Assembly (NCBI GenBank): GCA_003952965.2 | Contig: CM025849.1 | Span: 4,658,568 to 4,722,567, forward strand | DNA length: 64,000 nucleotides | Origin: Morella rubra | Taxonomy: Eukaryota > Streptophyta > Magnoliopsida > Fagales > Myricaceae | Direction: 5' to 3' | Part shown: piece by piece, positions 11,552 to 25,205 of the stretch | Numbering within the stretch: position 1 is the first letter of the stretch | How the letters are laid out: each line of letters begins with the position of its first letter | Program-made: the position numbers and the translations under genes | Notes under the pieces: model-generated | The model's input: only the letters and a program-made list of their open reading frames with translations | Database searches by the model: none | Told to the model about the DNA's origin: nothing

Positions 11552-14500
11552 TCAAGAACTTTCAGGCCCTTTTATCATGTTGCATCGACCAACAATCTTT
11601 TGGAAGTCCTCGAGACTAAGCTGCAATGAAACCAGTTAGCAAAATGGAGATTGGATTCACAGAAAAGCTTGAAACAGAATATGTATCAGCCTGATTGTAT
11701 CCAATGAATTGGAATGACTTAATTTGAAGGAAAACTTGTGCGAGTAAATCACCTAATAGCATTCCAAGAGAGTTTCATCCCTCTCTCTGTTTGTTGTTGT
11801 TTTTCTTAATGTGGATACTTCAATTACATTAAAGCTAATGCTCCGAAAAATACTGAACAAAAGACAGGCCAAGCTCTGACAGTTGAAGTATTTAGACAAA
11901 TGAACTGTGTGGTTCCCAACACCTAGCATGATGCAGAAAATATATCGGACTGTCAAGTGTAACTTTCATGACTCATATCCTTCTTCGAGACTGGACTAGG
12001 TAGAATCTAAACAATTATTGAACGTCATACATGTTTCCTATCAATATAAATATCTCAATACATTTTTTTCCATAGGCAAGCAACAGAGCAGAAAATTTCT
12101 AACTTGTCTTTAGAGTACTTCAGTTAAAATTTCAACTACTTCTCCACCCTTTTTAACTTTATCGTTTATTCCTATTTGCTAACTATTTAGGAATTTAAAA
12201 CTACTTAACATTTATGTTCTTCTATAATAATTAAACAAACAAAGCACACATAGCAGCAGGAACCGACCTTTCCATCTCTGTCACTATCAAAGCAATGAAC
12301 CATATCAGCCAACTCCTTCTCAGTCCATGTAAAATCATGAGCAATTGCAAATCTTTTTATATCCCTCATGGTTATGCCCCCCTTCCATTCATCTGCATGC
12401 CAATACTCCTCTCATCAATGACCAAAATGTATTCAAGAAAAAGGCCCACTTACTCCAATTAAAACAAAACAAGTCTCAATTCAATTGAAATCAATGAAGT
12501 CGCAGCATAAGTTGAAGAACTCTCATATCTTTTCCACGTATAACAGCACATACTTGAACCCAAACCTTAAACTCATACCTGCATTTTTTCATAGCTTAAG
12601 AGACTATTCTTCTTCCCCTATAGATCAGGAGAGGATTCCGAGTATATATGTACACATCAATATACACAGGGAAGACAGTGGCGACAGAAATTACCATCAA
12701 ACTGAAAGAAGTACATGACCAATTCATCTTCAGTCATTTGCAACCGACTAGAAAATTGCTGAGCAAAAATGAAAAGCAAACCCCCATAAGCCAAGGTAAG
12801 AGGAAGAAAAAGGAAAAAGATCAATGTGGGGTATACTAATTTTGATCCCAAAACAAACCGATTTTTTCCTCTTCCTCTTTCCTGTATCTTCCTGAAAGCA
12901 ACTAGCTCCCTTCTCTTCATTAAGGCCATCATTCATTGCATCAATTTCAGAGCATTTTGAAGCCTCACTGTGTACCACACCTGAAACTCCAGCAGAACCC
13001 AGAGAAAGGGCAATTGCCTACGTTTGATAGGAAAAGAATTAGTGGTTTTCTCTCTGTAATCATGCAAGGCCATTAGTTCAGCAGTTGGTTAACGGCCTAC
13101 ACTAAACAGCCACTCGACCTACACTTGGCAGTGGGAAAGAATATTTATAATAGCACTCATTGAAACTTACCTGCTTCAATGCGTCGTCATAATCTACATC
13201 AGACTTACTCAAATACTTTTGAGCAGGAACTTTCTTCTTAGGTTTTGAACCCTTAGTCTTCACCTGGTGTAAAAGTAAAGGAAAAGGAGAATATTCAGAG
13301 ACTAGGTCGAGGAACAGTATGTGATACTGAAGAGACAGGCTGCCACTTAAATTAGTAATACTGACCGGTTGAATAGATGTTGCAAAGTAGCTGAAATGCA
13401 CCCAAATAAAATTGCGACTGATAGATACCTACTCCTATACTAAATCAGGCAAAGAGAGCTTCCGAGGTTTTAGACCCATTACTTCCAATGTTAAGGGCAG
13501 CTCTGTGAGGGCTCCTTCTCTCCCTCTAAAGTGGAATTGAAGCATGACTCAATCTGAAGCTTGATTGAAGTCTTCAGAAAATGAGAGAAGGAACTCTTTG
13601 AAGAGAACATTTTTTACTCCCTTCCCACAAATTTTATCATCTATGGCTATAGTTATGTCAGGAAACTATACGCACAGGGATTCCTTGACTAAGGTTTTGA
13701 AACATTTTTAGGACATCCTTTATCTCAAATGCAAAAGCCCGTCAGTTTGAACAGAACAGATTATATAAATTATTCAATTCACGTAGGACTTTGGGATTCA
13801 CATTCACGCATGTGCACTCCAACATCGTTTCAGTGTTTTTTCGTGAGTTCTACACAAATGGCTAAAAGAACATCAGTTGTGAAATCTTTTATAAAACTTA
13901 TCCAAAGCAGTCTCTATGTGTGACTGCAAGAACTCTTTATTTCTTCTTCTTGGCCCGGGATGATCAATGTTAGCAGAATGCAAAACAGTATCCTTTACTC
14001 ACGATATCCCCAACTATGGAATGTTTAAAGCTGGTTTTCAGAAAAACTTATAACAAACTGCTTGGGGAATAAATATGGTCGCAAATTGAAACCCAAGAAG
14101 GGAAAAAACAAAAATTCAGAGCACATCGTATAGATGGACACCTACAAAAAGGCATGCGGGCTAGAGCACACACAAAAACCCACTGAGATGAAAGAACCGA
14201 CCTTTTTTCTACGTGATCCAGAAGATGTTCCATCTAAATAATCATCATCATCCTCATTGGCTTCCTCCTCGCTCGAAGAAATCGGTTCCTCCTCTACCTC
14301 ATCGGGTCTATAATCCTTATCTTCACCACCATCACCACCAACATCATCATCTTCCTCAACCTTCTCTTTTCCCTTCTTCGTATTCTTTCTCTGGTTGCTC
14401 ACTTGTTGAGCCGAACCCCACAACGTGGAAGCAATCTTGGGCAGGCCCAGAGCCTCCATTCTCGCCCTGTTCTCCGCAATTCTCGACAGCCTCTGTTTCT

Positions 14501-14606
14501 CGTACTCTGACACGCCATGGTTAATGGGGGTTCGTAGTTGCGGCTCCTCCTCAGAGCCCGAGTTTTCTGGGACTTCTTCACTGCCTTTGGGATCCCGTTT
14601 CCGCAT
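11552..14606 (-). CDS. Acidic nuclear-type protein with UIM-like helix and C-terminal EF-hand
   Basis: Six exons on the minus strand: 14606-14202, 13263-13171, 13017-12859, 12758-12695, 12392-12268, 11620-11552. All are GT-AG and phases close to 304 aa. Residues about 30-60 hold a basic helix (SEYEKQRLSRIAENRARMEA). An Asp/Glu-rich and Lys-rich region follows (about 75-155), suggesting a nuclear or nucleolar place. DYDDALKQAIALSLGS (159-174) has the Ala-x3-Ser spacing of a ubiquitin-interacting motif but lacks the closing acidic residue. Residues 228-304 form a paired EF-hand-like module (ELVMYFFQFD and FTWTEKELADMVHCFD). Its last loop DSDRDGKLSLED (276-287) has Asp at 1, 3 and 5 and Gly at 6, with Asp instead of Glu at 12. 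It matches the plant group called calcium-binding EF-hand family proteins; function is unknown. Calcium binding is inferred from the loop. Confidence 0.85.
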
Positions 14607-15463
14607 TCTGGGTTAATTGGGATTATGTGGGGATTCAGAAAAATTTTTATATCCTCCACAAAGGTTTTTATATTTTGTTCTCTTTATATGAATTTAGTTT
14701 TATCAATTTGACAAGTTTAGCTGTTAGAACAAAATGACTAGGTGCCAGTAATTTTCTTTTCTTTGCTATGGTTCTCCTGCATTTGTTTTTTTTTTTTCCT
14801 TCCTTTTGCGGGTCCGCAAGTTACATCAGAAGACAAAGGTTGAAAGGGAAAATATATAACAAGAGCAGATTAAAGGAATTGTTTTTAGGCATTTCCTTCA
14901 CAATAACGAGATCAATCGGTTAGATACAGATCCATGAGCAAAATTCCACATAGCAAGCATACTCGATAGACCTAGCTAGAAGCATTGTGTTTAGACCCCT
15001 CTATCTTGGCCTGTGTTGATCCCCAACATATGTCACTGACCAAAAACTCAAATCACCTCCAATAGGGCACAACACTAAGCAAACAGCTTTAGGCCTGGGT
15101 GCATTCGTTAGCGCATGACCTTGCTAGTTGCCGTTTCCTCTCTTTCTGAGGGGAGTATTCTCAATTTCTTCGTGATTTCGAGCTGTTTGTTAATTACTTA
15201 CAGATTTATTAGGAAGCTGATCCTCCTTGCATTTGTATTATCTTAGAGTTTTCAATGAAGTATGGTGTATAAAAAAAAAAAAGCACATGAAATTCTTGAG
15301 AAAAAAGCTCTGTCCAAGCTATATACTGCCCCAAAACAGTGCATGGATGCCCAAAAGACAGACAAAACTTAGACAGAGAGCCGCTGAGCTAACCAATAAG
15401 AAGTCTACGTTTGGACAGCAGACAACCAAGTGTAAACGTTTCAAAACTGACAAGAAAATCATG

Positions 15464-15512
15464 CCCTGTCTGTCTACCTGTTTGTTTTTTTCGAGCCCCT
15501 GTCTGTCTACCT
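15464..15512. repeat. 16-bp direct duplication around a 17-bp insert
   Basis: CCCTGTCTGTCTACCT occurs at 15464-15479 and 15497-15512. The spacer reads CTCGAAAAAAACAAAC on the minus strand. The layout resembles the TSD-flanked micro-insertions in VAP27 but the core sequence differs. Confidence 0.45.
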
Positions 15513-16033
15513 TGCTCGCACAGCCAAATATCTCTATCCTCATCCTGACATCAGTGCAAAGATGGGGAACTGGTTGGAAGCTAGCATAGGAAACACCCAA
15601 AGGGGTATAATCCCTGCATAGCTAGTGTCCCCAAGTGACCCCTCGTCCCATCCCTCATGATCACACCATTTGGTTCCCTTCCCAATCTATCCAACTTCCC
15701 TCTTTCTTAACTGGTGAAGTGTTTATAGCATTAAAGCCTGACGTCGTATAGCTGTGAGACTTATGCATGATAATTCTTATCTTAATTATTCAACAAAGAA
15801 AACATCTACTGTCATTTCACAAGTTACTGTTAGATTTATACTTGAGCCAAATTAGTATCAATTTTTTGAGAATTGAAGACTCGACCATAATTGTCATACT
15901 TGTGAATAGCTTAGGATTAATTGTTTGAGAAATAGAAACAATTGATGCATGGAGGATTTGTGTGAGATGCTCTAAGACTTGTACGGAAGTAGTTTATAAA
16001 AGTTTTTGCATTCACTAGTGATTTGAGTGAATT

Positions 16034-16810
16034 TCAAAGCGGTGATGTTTGGTAAAGTAAAATTTAGTAACTTTTTAAAGGGTAAACAAATTTTTCAGCC
16101 AAACAAACAAAATTCCAAATTTTACATACAAATATAACTATTTTTTCACAAAATTTAAACAATTTTTATCAAAAAAAAAAAAATGCTATCAAATCATTGC
16201 AGCCCATACATTTTTACAAACTTATTTTTAATAAAGGAAAAAAAAACTCTACCAAATCATCACCATACACTTTTTCACAAATTTTAATAAAAATCAATTT
16301 ACAATCAAACATTCTTTAAAATTTTTGTTACTATTTTTTTTACCAACTTTTCACAAACCTCCTTACAAGTCAATCTTTTAAAATTTTCTCATTAAAAAAA
16401 TTCTCATGTTTGGATACTTCAATTCATAAGGTTGCAATTTATCTTATTGGGGTTAGTGGTAGATTTTATTAACTTCTATGGGGTTTGTGAAAATTTAGTA
16501 AAAAAATTGAAGGATATTTTGGTTGGAGATTGATTTTTATTGGAGTCCCGTAAAAGGTGCATAGCGAAATGATTTGATAATGTGTTTTTTTTTTATAAAA
16601 AAATATTGGAATTTGTAAAAGAGTCTTATTTTTTATGAAAATATATTGGAATTTGTGAAAAAGTATAGAAAGAGATAATTTAATTTGAAAAAATTAAAAC
16701 TTTTATTCACCAAAACTTTGAGATTTTATTGTTTGGCAATCAAAACTTTCAAAATAAAACAAAAATTCTAAAAAATAAGAAAATTTTATGTTTCCAAACA
16801 TGAGTTAGAA
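16034..16810. repeat. AT-rich MITE-like inverted-repeat block
   Basis: Begins near GATGTTTGGTAAAG and ends near CCAAACATGAG, so the ends are inverted (TGTTTGG/CCAAACA). Inside, pieces such as CAAATCATCACCA and TTTCACAAATTT on the left have reverse-complement-like partners on the right (ATTGGAATTTGTGAAAA). It is probably one or two decayed MITEs; the borders are uncertain. Confidence 0.35.
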
Positions 16811-17691
16811 ATATGAAAAATTTTGGCTTGTAAAAGATGATGTAAGACGTAGAAAAAAAAAAAAGATGCTGTAAGAGTGAGAACTGGTTAATATATTCAT
16901 TCAAATCAAGGAGTCATTTATGAAGTTTGTGAGAGTTACCTAGTTAAAAGGCATAAACTTAAGAAACCACAGTATTAAATCCTAAACTGAATAAGGTAGT
17001 TTACATTAAGCTAAATTTTAGGCAAACATGGATCTAGTTTGTCATTAATTCTTCAATAAATGAAAATAGTTGTACACGGATTAACAATGAAAATAGTCTG
17101 TTGTATTTATATATGAGTTAAGTCACTGTTAATTACTCAAAAAATAACAATAATTGTAGAACATGTCAGGGGTTAAATTACTTTACATTGAACAAGTATA
17201 CGGTGTTCATTGGATGTATTATCTATGAGTTAAGTTATGAAAATTCTGTAGATGCGATCAATGAACACGAATATTGAATTTATAAGCATAGAGGATAAGA
17301 GTTTGCATCTTACAATATTTAATGTCTATTTTTCTTTTAAAATTTGATCATTCATTTCATCAATAAATTCGAGAGAGTCCATCACTAAGATTCTGTTTAT
17401 TTTGTTTAGATTGTCTCAGTTAAATTGATTAATTGTTAAGTAATTACAACAGTTAATCATGCCAAGGCTTAAATGTGGAAATACATCAAATGGCTAGGAT
17501 TTTTTTTTTTTTTTAAACTTTTCATCACTGCACAATATGTTTCTTTGGCCCATATTTTTTTTATTGATTCGATCCAAATAATAGGAACAAATTTTATTAC
17601 GATCGAGTTACACTGCAATTTTTTCTTTCGTTTTTATCAAAACTACTATTGCCTATATTCACAAGAACAGGCTCTTCTAAAATTTTTTCTT

Positions 17692-17770
17692 CTCCCTTAG
17701 CCTAAATCCTCTCCCTCCTCTCTCTTGCTCCTCCCGCCGCCCTCCCCCTCCTTCTCCTCTCTCTCTTGCA
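17692..17770. repeat. Pyrimidine-rich tract
   Basis: Almost entirely C and T on the plus strand, with CTCCCTCC- and CTCTCTC-type runs. It lies in an intergenic region and may be structural or part of a transcript leader; no use is evident. Confidence 0.4.
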
Positions 17771-17918
17771 CACCTATATTCTCTTCTTTGGACCTCCTTT
17801 TGTGGCATTTGTCAAAACCAGATCCCGTCGTTTTAGGTGGATGCATTTAAACTTTAAATGCTGTTGTAATGGACTTTATACCTTTATTACTTGTACCAAT
17901 TTTAGAAAGCAATTTTTA

Positions 17919-17997
17919 TTCAATAGACTTGTAAGTTTTTCATTCTTTTTTGTTTATAAGTTTGTAAGTTTTTCATTCAATAGACTTGTAAGTTTTT
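17919..17997 (+). repeat. Short direct-repeat cluster
   Basis: The phrase TTCAATAGACTTGTAAGTTT occurs at both ends of this stretch, with a degenerate GTTTGTAAGTTTTTCATT copy between. It is a local duplication of about 25 bp units. Confidence 0.5.
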
Positions 17998-18400
17998 TTA
18001 GTGAAATGAAGTTCATGATTACTAAGGAAAAAAAATAAAAAATAGTTACACTTCAATGCTATTTGCATTTGTCAATTATTTCAAATTAATTATTATTTCC
18101 CTCTTCATTTCTAGTAGTCCAATATGCAATATTCTTGTAAGGTCCCATCATTATAAAACTAAATTTCTTTAACAAGTAATTCAAAAGATAATGTATTACA
18201 TGATTTATTCACAATTAAAAAATTACATTTACGAAGTTAATGCAGATTATGAGTTCTACGTGGCACAGCCGAATCCTTTATTAGACTCTTAATGCCTGCG
18301 AGGAGGACACGTCATCTTTTTTTAATCCTCTATTTTCGTTTTCATATTTTATTTGTCGTTTCTGAAATCTCCTTCGCACATCTATATCCTCAGCTCAGCG

Positions 18401-18409
18401 CATATAAAC
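18401..18409 (+). promoter_or_regulatory. Candidate TATA box of the CDP-DAG synthase gene
   Basis: CATATAAAC lies about 150 bases before the start codon at 18554. A transcription start some 30 bases downstream (near 18435) would give a leader of about 120 bases. Confidence 0.4.
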
Positions 18410-18553
18410 CTTTCAACAACCTCGAGTGCTTCTCCCGTCAGTCTCTCACACAGGCTCCAAACAAACGAAAAAGGAAAGAAAAGGAAGAAATAAATTATAT
18501 CTTTTCCTCTCTCTCTGCCAATGCGAAAGCCGTAGGCCCAGTTGTTGGTTTCC

Positions 18554-21500
18554 ATGGCGACTACGGCATATTTGGGAACCGGAGGGAACAACCTCCTTCA
18601 GCCGTCTCTGTTGTCTTCTTCACGCGGTTGCCGGTGCCGTTCCTCACCGTCGAAAGTCGTAATTCCGGCTCGGCCAGGCTCGGGATTCGGTAATCTTGGT
18701 TTTAACGGACGCAAAAGCGTTATGTGGCTCATTCAGAACGGCGTATCGCTCAACCGGCGTGTTAAAACCTCCGTGGCCCGAGCCGAGCCGGACCAGCTTG
18801 GCGAGGGCGGTGCCAAACAGGTGCTCTAAACTCAGTCTAACGAACTCAGAGAAGCGCACACCCTCACACTCGTGTTTATGCTGGAAAGGAAAAAGAATTA
18901 ACTTGAATTGAAGCTGAAAACTTTTTTTATGAAAAACGGAAAATAGACCGGAAAATGCGATATTGGTGAATTCATGCACGCTAAAAAAACTACTGATCAA
19001 TTTTTATATTTATTTTTATTTTTTGTAAAAGTGAATGCATGATAAGAAAATTAGGGAGATTTTTAGTTGTTTATAGTCACTCTTGACAAAGAAAGAACAG
19101 AGATTTTTGTAACATTTTCATCCTTTACAGGATAATTGTGATTGGTTGGGAGATTGTGGAATATATGCTGTATGTTCAGTTTAAGGTGTCATGCGTGAAA
19201 AGATTGTGATCTATGTGGAGATTTGGTGAATATTTTGAAAATGATGTGGAAATGTATAGCGAATTGGGGGTTGAAAATAATCTGATATTTGGTTAAATCG
19301 ACTCCACTTTATTTTTAGTTCGCTGTTAAAAAAAAAAGAATAACGTATTTTGTGTGCATGTATGTGTAATTGAGTGGAATCACTGGAATGGTTATGTTTT
19401 AGGAAGTCGAAGAAGGCCATAAAGTATCAGCGGAAGAAAATTGGGTCTCAGAATCTCAACAGAAAGCTAGTCAGTTAAAGAAAAGAGTTATTTTTGGAAT
19501 TGGCATTGGAATAACTGTTGGCGGTATCGTATTGGCTGGTGGATGGGTTTTCACCCTGTTCCTGGCTGCTGCTGTTTTTTTTGGTGGACGGGAGTATTTT
19601 GAGTTGGTTAGGAGTCGTGGTATCACGGAGGGAATGACACCGCCTCCTCGATATGTTTCGCGAGTTTGTTTTGTTATCTGTTCGATCATGCCAATTCTTA
19701 CCCTGTAAGTTAGAAGAAATCAGTCTACATTTTTGCTTGATTTTCAACATATTTTGTCAATTCTCTGGTAACAATCAGAAAGTAGAGACAATAATGTCCC
19801 CAATCGAGTACATTGATTGTTTCAATTGCATCACTGAACTAATTTTTGTCTATTTCCACCTACTTCATGATAGGTATTGCCTCCTGAACTGCATAGCTCC
19901 CAATCATTTTTGAAATTGTTTTCCTTCTTAGTATATGGTGCTCAACCTGAACTTCCTACTTGAGATATTTTTTTCTTTTTCAAGCTGTTAAATTTTTGCC
20001 CGGTGTTGATGTACACTACACTACAAATGCAAGCTTTCGATGTAGGAACAACAAGACTTGGTTTGGGAAAATGTAAAAGTAAAGCGAATGACTTCATCCA
20101 ATAGGCTAACTTGCTTATTGTCCATCTCATTTGTGACCATATGGGCTGCAAGGGAAGCTACTTGCCATCCATTTACTCACCTTGTCCTTTCCATTGAGTG
20201 TCTTACGCTTTCCTCTTTTGGAGGTCCAAAATTAGCATCCATTTTTAAAAGATCAAAGCATCGTTATCTTCAATTTCCCATACAACCTCCGTGTATTTGA
20301 AAACGCCTGAATACAAGACACCACTAGAAATCATGCCTGAAAGAGTTAATGACTTCTTGTTCAAACCTAACATTTCTTGCATTTGGAATTTGACATATTT
20401 TACTGAGAAATGTTGCAGAATTGCAGATAACCGTTTCTCAACATGGAATGTATTTTTCACAGGACTGCATAATGCTTTATGTTTTGCCTTGACTTCCTAA
20501 TTATTATTTTAAAGTCAGAACTTCTATTGTAAAATTTGTCCTTCAAGAATTTGTTATCTTGGGTTGGACCACATGGTTGTAAGTGAAACTTTATAGATCA
20601 TGTCTTAGAAGTCAATCCTTCAGGTTTGGGAGGGCAGTGGGTATATGTTTCTGATTAGAGTTCTCATCTGTGGCCAGGTATTTCGGTCAAATTGATGTTT
20701 CCGTGACATTTGCTGCTTTTGTTGTCGCTATGGCATTGCTTTTACAGAGGGAAATTCCTCGTTTCGCACAGCTCAGTACTGCCATGTTTGGGCTATTTTA
20801 CTGTGGCTATCTTCCTTGTTTCTGGGTAAAACTTCGATGCGGCTTACAAGCTCCAGCCTTAAATACTAGTAAGAAATTGAAAGTCTATTATTCTCTAGCA
20901 GCAAACTTAGATTTGGGAAATTTATAAAATTTGATACTTTATCTATTTTTGCTGTACAAGTCAGCAAATATTCACATTTGTGAAAGAGAGGATCTGTGAG
21001 TTGTTTCCTGTAAACAAAACTTAGACTGATGAGGATGATCTGTTTTTCATTTTCCCTTGGGATGGTGTTTTTTGGGTGAGGTGGGGGAAATCCTTTACAA
21101 TTGAGTCCTTTCAAGGTTCTAAACGATTAAAAGAAATTTAAAAAGTTATGAGAGTTCCATTACTCATTTATTTGCTTTTATTTAGGGTCCTCACTTGACG
21201 TCACCTCTCCAGAAATTGAGAAAATGAACAAGAAAATTGAAAATTATGCTGAAGAATTCGTTGCCTCTTTTGAGAGACAATTTTCCTTCTCTCTTTTGCT
21301 CTCTTCTTGTCTCTCGTTTATGCTCCGCTGCAACCTCTCCTCTCTATGGGCTTGGGATCATCTGTGTTCAAAATATTATGACACTATGCACTGATGCAGG
21401 TGGAGTCGGGGAGAATTAGAAAAGAAAAATAGAGGAAAGGGCCAAGGGGCAAAAAGTCCATCCATTAGCATTGGAATATTTGATGGTTCTCGTGGTCATA

Positions 21501-24500
21501 GAATTAAGTAGTTGTCCTTGTTTTCCTCTAAAGTGAAGACCCATTTAGTAACTTTCTTCCTTTGTTTACTCAAGTAAGTGAGTGGCCTTGGTGGTGCTTT
21601 TATCAAGGTGTGACTTATATTGTCTTTGACAGGAATAGGAGCAGTGTGGCCCATTCTTCTTGGTGGCCGAGTTCATTGGACAGTTGGTCTTGTTGCAACT
21701 TTAATCTCCATGAGCAGCATAATTGCAGCTGATACTTTTGCTTTTCTGGGTGGCAAGGTATTTTTAGCAGAAACATGATCATTGTACAAGTTCTTTTGGT
21801 TGGTTACGATTCTTCCATCTGTTGATTCTTATAACTCTTTTCCTCAAGTTTATCTATTGTACATCTGAAGGACGTTGTCTGATACCCATGAAAAATTGCC
21901 CTGTCAGAGTTCTTATAGGGAATTTAGTGAGCTCTGCCACAGAAGGTTGTGGAATGGCCGCTGAACACTTACCAGTGCGATTATATGCTCCTTAGTGAAA
22001 GGAAAAATTAACAATGAACCATTTAAGACAATGTTATTGATGTGTTTTTTGAAGGTTATGATGATTAGAAGTTCGAGGGAAATTATTTTGGAGGTGCTAT
22101 TTTTGAACTATTTTTAGCTTCTTCCGCACTCTAGTTTTATTTTTCATCCTCTATGGATAGCAATACCCCACTTCTCTAATGGAGAGCAAGGAACCTAATG
22201 GGTTGCCTTTGGTTTCTTCTCTCACCTTGACGCCATTAATAAGTAAAAGAAATATACAAGTACGAGTAAATTCTCGAAAGACAATATCTGTTTCTATAGA
22301 CCTGAATCCAGAACTCAAAAGATGCCCTTTTCCATTTCAATTCGAGAAAGGAAGTGTGAGGAAGTGATAGTGAAAAGGTGAAGTAGATGCGAAATGGGAG
22401 AATGGGAAATGAGATCTAATGGTGAAAACAAATGATCTTATTCCTGGTGTTGAAGGATTACTGGATGTCAAGGCATCGAGGCTGGATGGTTACTTCTGGT
22501 CGGCAATAATGTAAATGAGAGGCTTCTGAAGGAAATAAACAATTTGCACAAATTTAAAAGCAAGCTTAAAATTGATACTACCCCAATTATTCCAATGTGA
22601 GACCAAAAATACAGGCAAGATGGATTTGTTTCTTTGATGACTTTGGGACCTTTCATTGGTTGGCTAAGAACCATACTAACTGTAGGAGCTCCAATTCATT
22701 GCTAATGCAGATGAGTGGGTGCCTTCAAAGGTGTTCTTTATGAAGAGAGATGGTTGTGCCAGTTATAGGAGAGGGGTATGAGATAGAGAGGGAGTGAGAG
22801 ATGGAGAGGAGTGATGGCTTTTTGTCAGTGTTCGCTTATAGTAGGTCTGCTTTTGTTGAATGACGCCCTGGCTGAAGGGCTAGCATGTTCTTTGAAGCTA
22901 TTTTCAGGTAACAGTCAAATTTTTCATTCACTCCATATTCCAGAAAAGCAATTACTGGCTTTGAATTTTTTTTGGAAAAAAGTGAGATTTCCTTGACAAT
23001 ACATCCATGAAGACAATTTTCTAGTCAGCTACTTTGTTCTCTATAGATGTTGAAAACTGGGGTAGTGTAAGAGTATAGAATATATCCTTCTTATGTATCT
23101 AGGAGCATCCTACATATTTTCCTTGTATGCCTTGAGAATTTTTTCTTCCTTTTCATTTGCTGGGTTCCAGGACACAGATGTTATCAACTTTGTACTGGGA
23201 ACTGCTCAAATTGAAGTTTGTTTTAACTTTCGGTTGTTTCACAGTTGCGCAGATGTTTTTTATTGCGCAGCATTTGTTAGGTCCATAACTGTGGGATAAT
23301 TGTTGATATTTTTGTTCTCCAATGCAGACATTTGGTAGAACACCACTTACTAGTATCAGTCCAAAGAAGACCTGGGAGGGAACTATCGCTGGCTTGAGCG
23401 GGTGTGTAGCCACTTCCGTTGTATTATCAAAGATTTTTGGCTGGCCAACATCTTTTCTAAGGTACCCGTTTTCTTCTCTTGCAGTCCATAAGTTGATGGG
23501 GGAAAAAATATATTGCCACTAATTAAGAAGTAGTAATGGCTTATCCCTCTCCCCCTGAAGTCAAAAGTCAATTTAATTGATGGTATCTTCAAGCTTTGAA
23601 TCAGATATATTTTTGAAGCTGGGTACATCCTCTGTCTGGATTAAGATAAAAGGATACAGATATGTTCTCTTGGTATTTTTTTAATTTTTTTTTGGCCACA
23701 GGATCTAGCAATGGGTTCTCTTTAGAGATGTCCTAGGCCAGAAGTTTTATTCGTTAGATCATCCTTCCTTTTTGTTTTATTCTTTTGGAAGCGTTCTCTG
23801 AATATTCGTTTGTAGTTTATATATCTGAGGCGCAGAGCATCTATAGATGGGTGAGCATTTCTCTTCTGGGCCTCTGACGATTTGGTTGTTTGTTTAGTAA
23901 TCATGACTAGTCTTTTATGTTAGTCTAATAGGAGATTTTACTCCTTTCCCCTTTTTGCTGTATCTTCACAAAAATGAACATCGATACTTTATCTGTGCCA
24001 ATCAGGATATATTGTATTATTGTGTATGTCCCCTTGAAACTTCCTGTGTGCTTTTGATGGACCTTTCTGGTGATTTTCAGCGCAATGGCTTTTGGGTTTC
24101 TGAATTTCTTTGGCTCCATTTTCGGTGATCTTACTGAATCAATGATCAAACGTGATGCTGGTGTAAAGGACTCTGGGTCCCTAATACCTGGACATGGTAA
24201 TAATCATTTGCCCATGTCTGTATGCTGTGTTAAGACTTTGAATTTATCTTTCGACACCGTGTTGACGTAAAAAGCATGAGGCTACGTTTCTTTGAAAAAC
24301 TTTGGTTACATCGTGTGGTATTTCAACTGAAGTTGGCTAGCTGGTTTTTGTCTTAATCATGTGCTCTATGCTACTAATTCCACCGTCTGTCATAGTCATC
24401 ATGATTATGTGTTCGTGGTACTTGAGTTGAACTTTTTTCTACACGTTAATATTATAAATGTTTGCCTGCAACTCTTATAGAGCTGTGATTCTAGGGGTCA

Positions 24501-25205
24501 TAATCTTACTCTTTTCATATGCAAATTATTGCTTGAGGTTATGCCCAAGTCAAAAGACTTCCATCCTAAAAAAAGGACCAATTCCTAGTGCATGAATTCC
24601 CTAAAATCTCTTCTTTGCTTGTCAGTCAAGAATGCCCAATTTTTATTATGCAAATAGGATTTTTCAGAATAGATGTACATATCTGGCCTGTTCTGGATTT
24701 TACTGGAGTCCTAAAGTACCTTTATTGACTTGATTCGAAAACCTTCAAGATACAATATAAAAAAACTTTTTAAGTACTAATAAAGCTTCTTCATGCCTCT
24801 GTCACCTCTGTACGGAAATAAAGTATTACACTTTAAAGGATCACAAATGGCATGGAAGTATGAAGGCTTCTTATTAGTAGTTTATCATAACTCAAGGACG
24901 AATGTGGAACAGGCATTGACAAACAATTATAGGACTGACCAAAGCTGGGCCAACCCCTCGCTCCCTCTCTCTTCTATCTTGAAACCTTAATCTTTACCGC
25001 TTAGTGAAGTTGCACCAATTAAGTGCTTTAAATTTGTGTTTTTTTGGGTCTTAATTCTGAAATCTAGTGCCTTCCACTTTTGTTCTTTTGTTCATTGTTT
25101 GATTCTCGCGCAGGTGGAATACTAGACAGAGCGGACAGCTACATTTTCACAGGTGCACTTGCATACTCATTTGTCAAGATCATTCTGCCACTTTATGGAG
25201 TCTGA
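18554..25205 (+). CDS. CDS4: Plastid-type phosphatidate cytidylyltransferase (CDP-diacylglycerol synthase)
   Basis: Seven exons: 18554-18820, 19403-19704, 20678-20868, 21633-21757, 23328-23461, 24081-24196, 25114-25205. All introns are GT-AG and phases close to 408 aa, close to the plant plastid CDS4/CDS5 proteins. The enzyme makes CDP-diacylglycerol from CTP and phosphatidic acid, the precursor of phosphatidylglycerol needed by thylakoids. Residues 1 to about 75 are Ser/Arg-rich and look like a transit peptide. Hydrophobic segments start near residue 122 ([16 protein letters not shown]) and run to the end. The family signature is complete: SMIKR (360-364), KD (369-370), [11 protein letters not shown] (376-386). 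The block [10 protein letters not shown] in exon 5 is the other family hallmark. CDS4 and CDS5 are near-identical paralogues in Arabidopsis, so the symbol is only a family label. Plastid location is inferred from the N-terminus and from similarity to that subgroup. Confidence 0.95.

Larger units (their letters stand above)
14607..18400. other. Intergenic region between divergent genes
   Basis: 3.8 kb of AT-rich DNA between the EF-hand gene and the CDP-DAG synthase gene. It holds a short duplicated segment (15464-15512), a MITE-like inverted-repeat block (16034-16810), a pyrimidine-rich tract (17692-17770) and a small direct-repeat cluster (17919-17997). No gene is supported. Confidence 0.4.
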
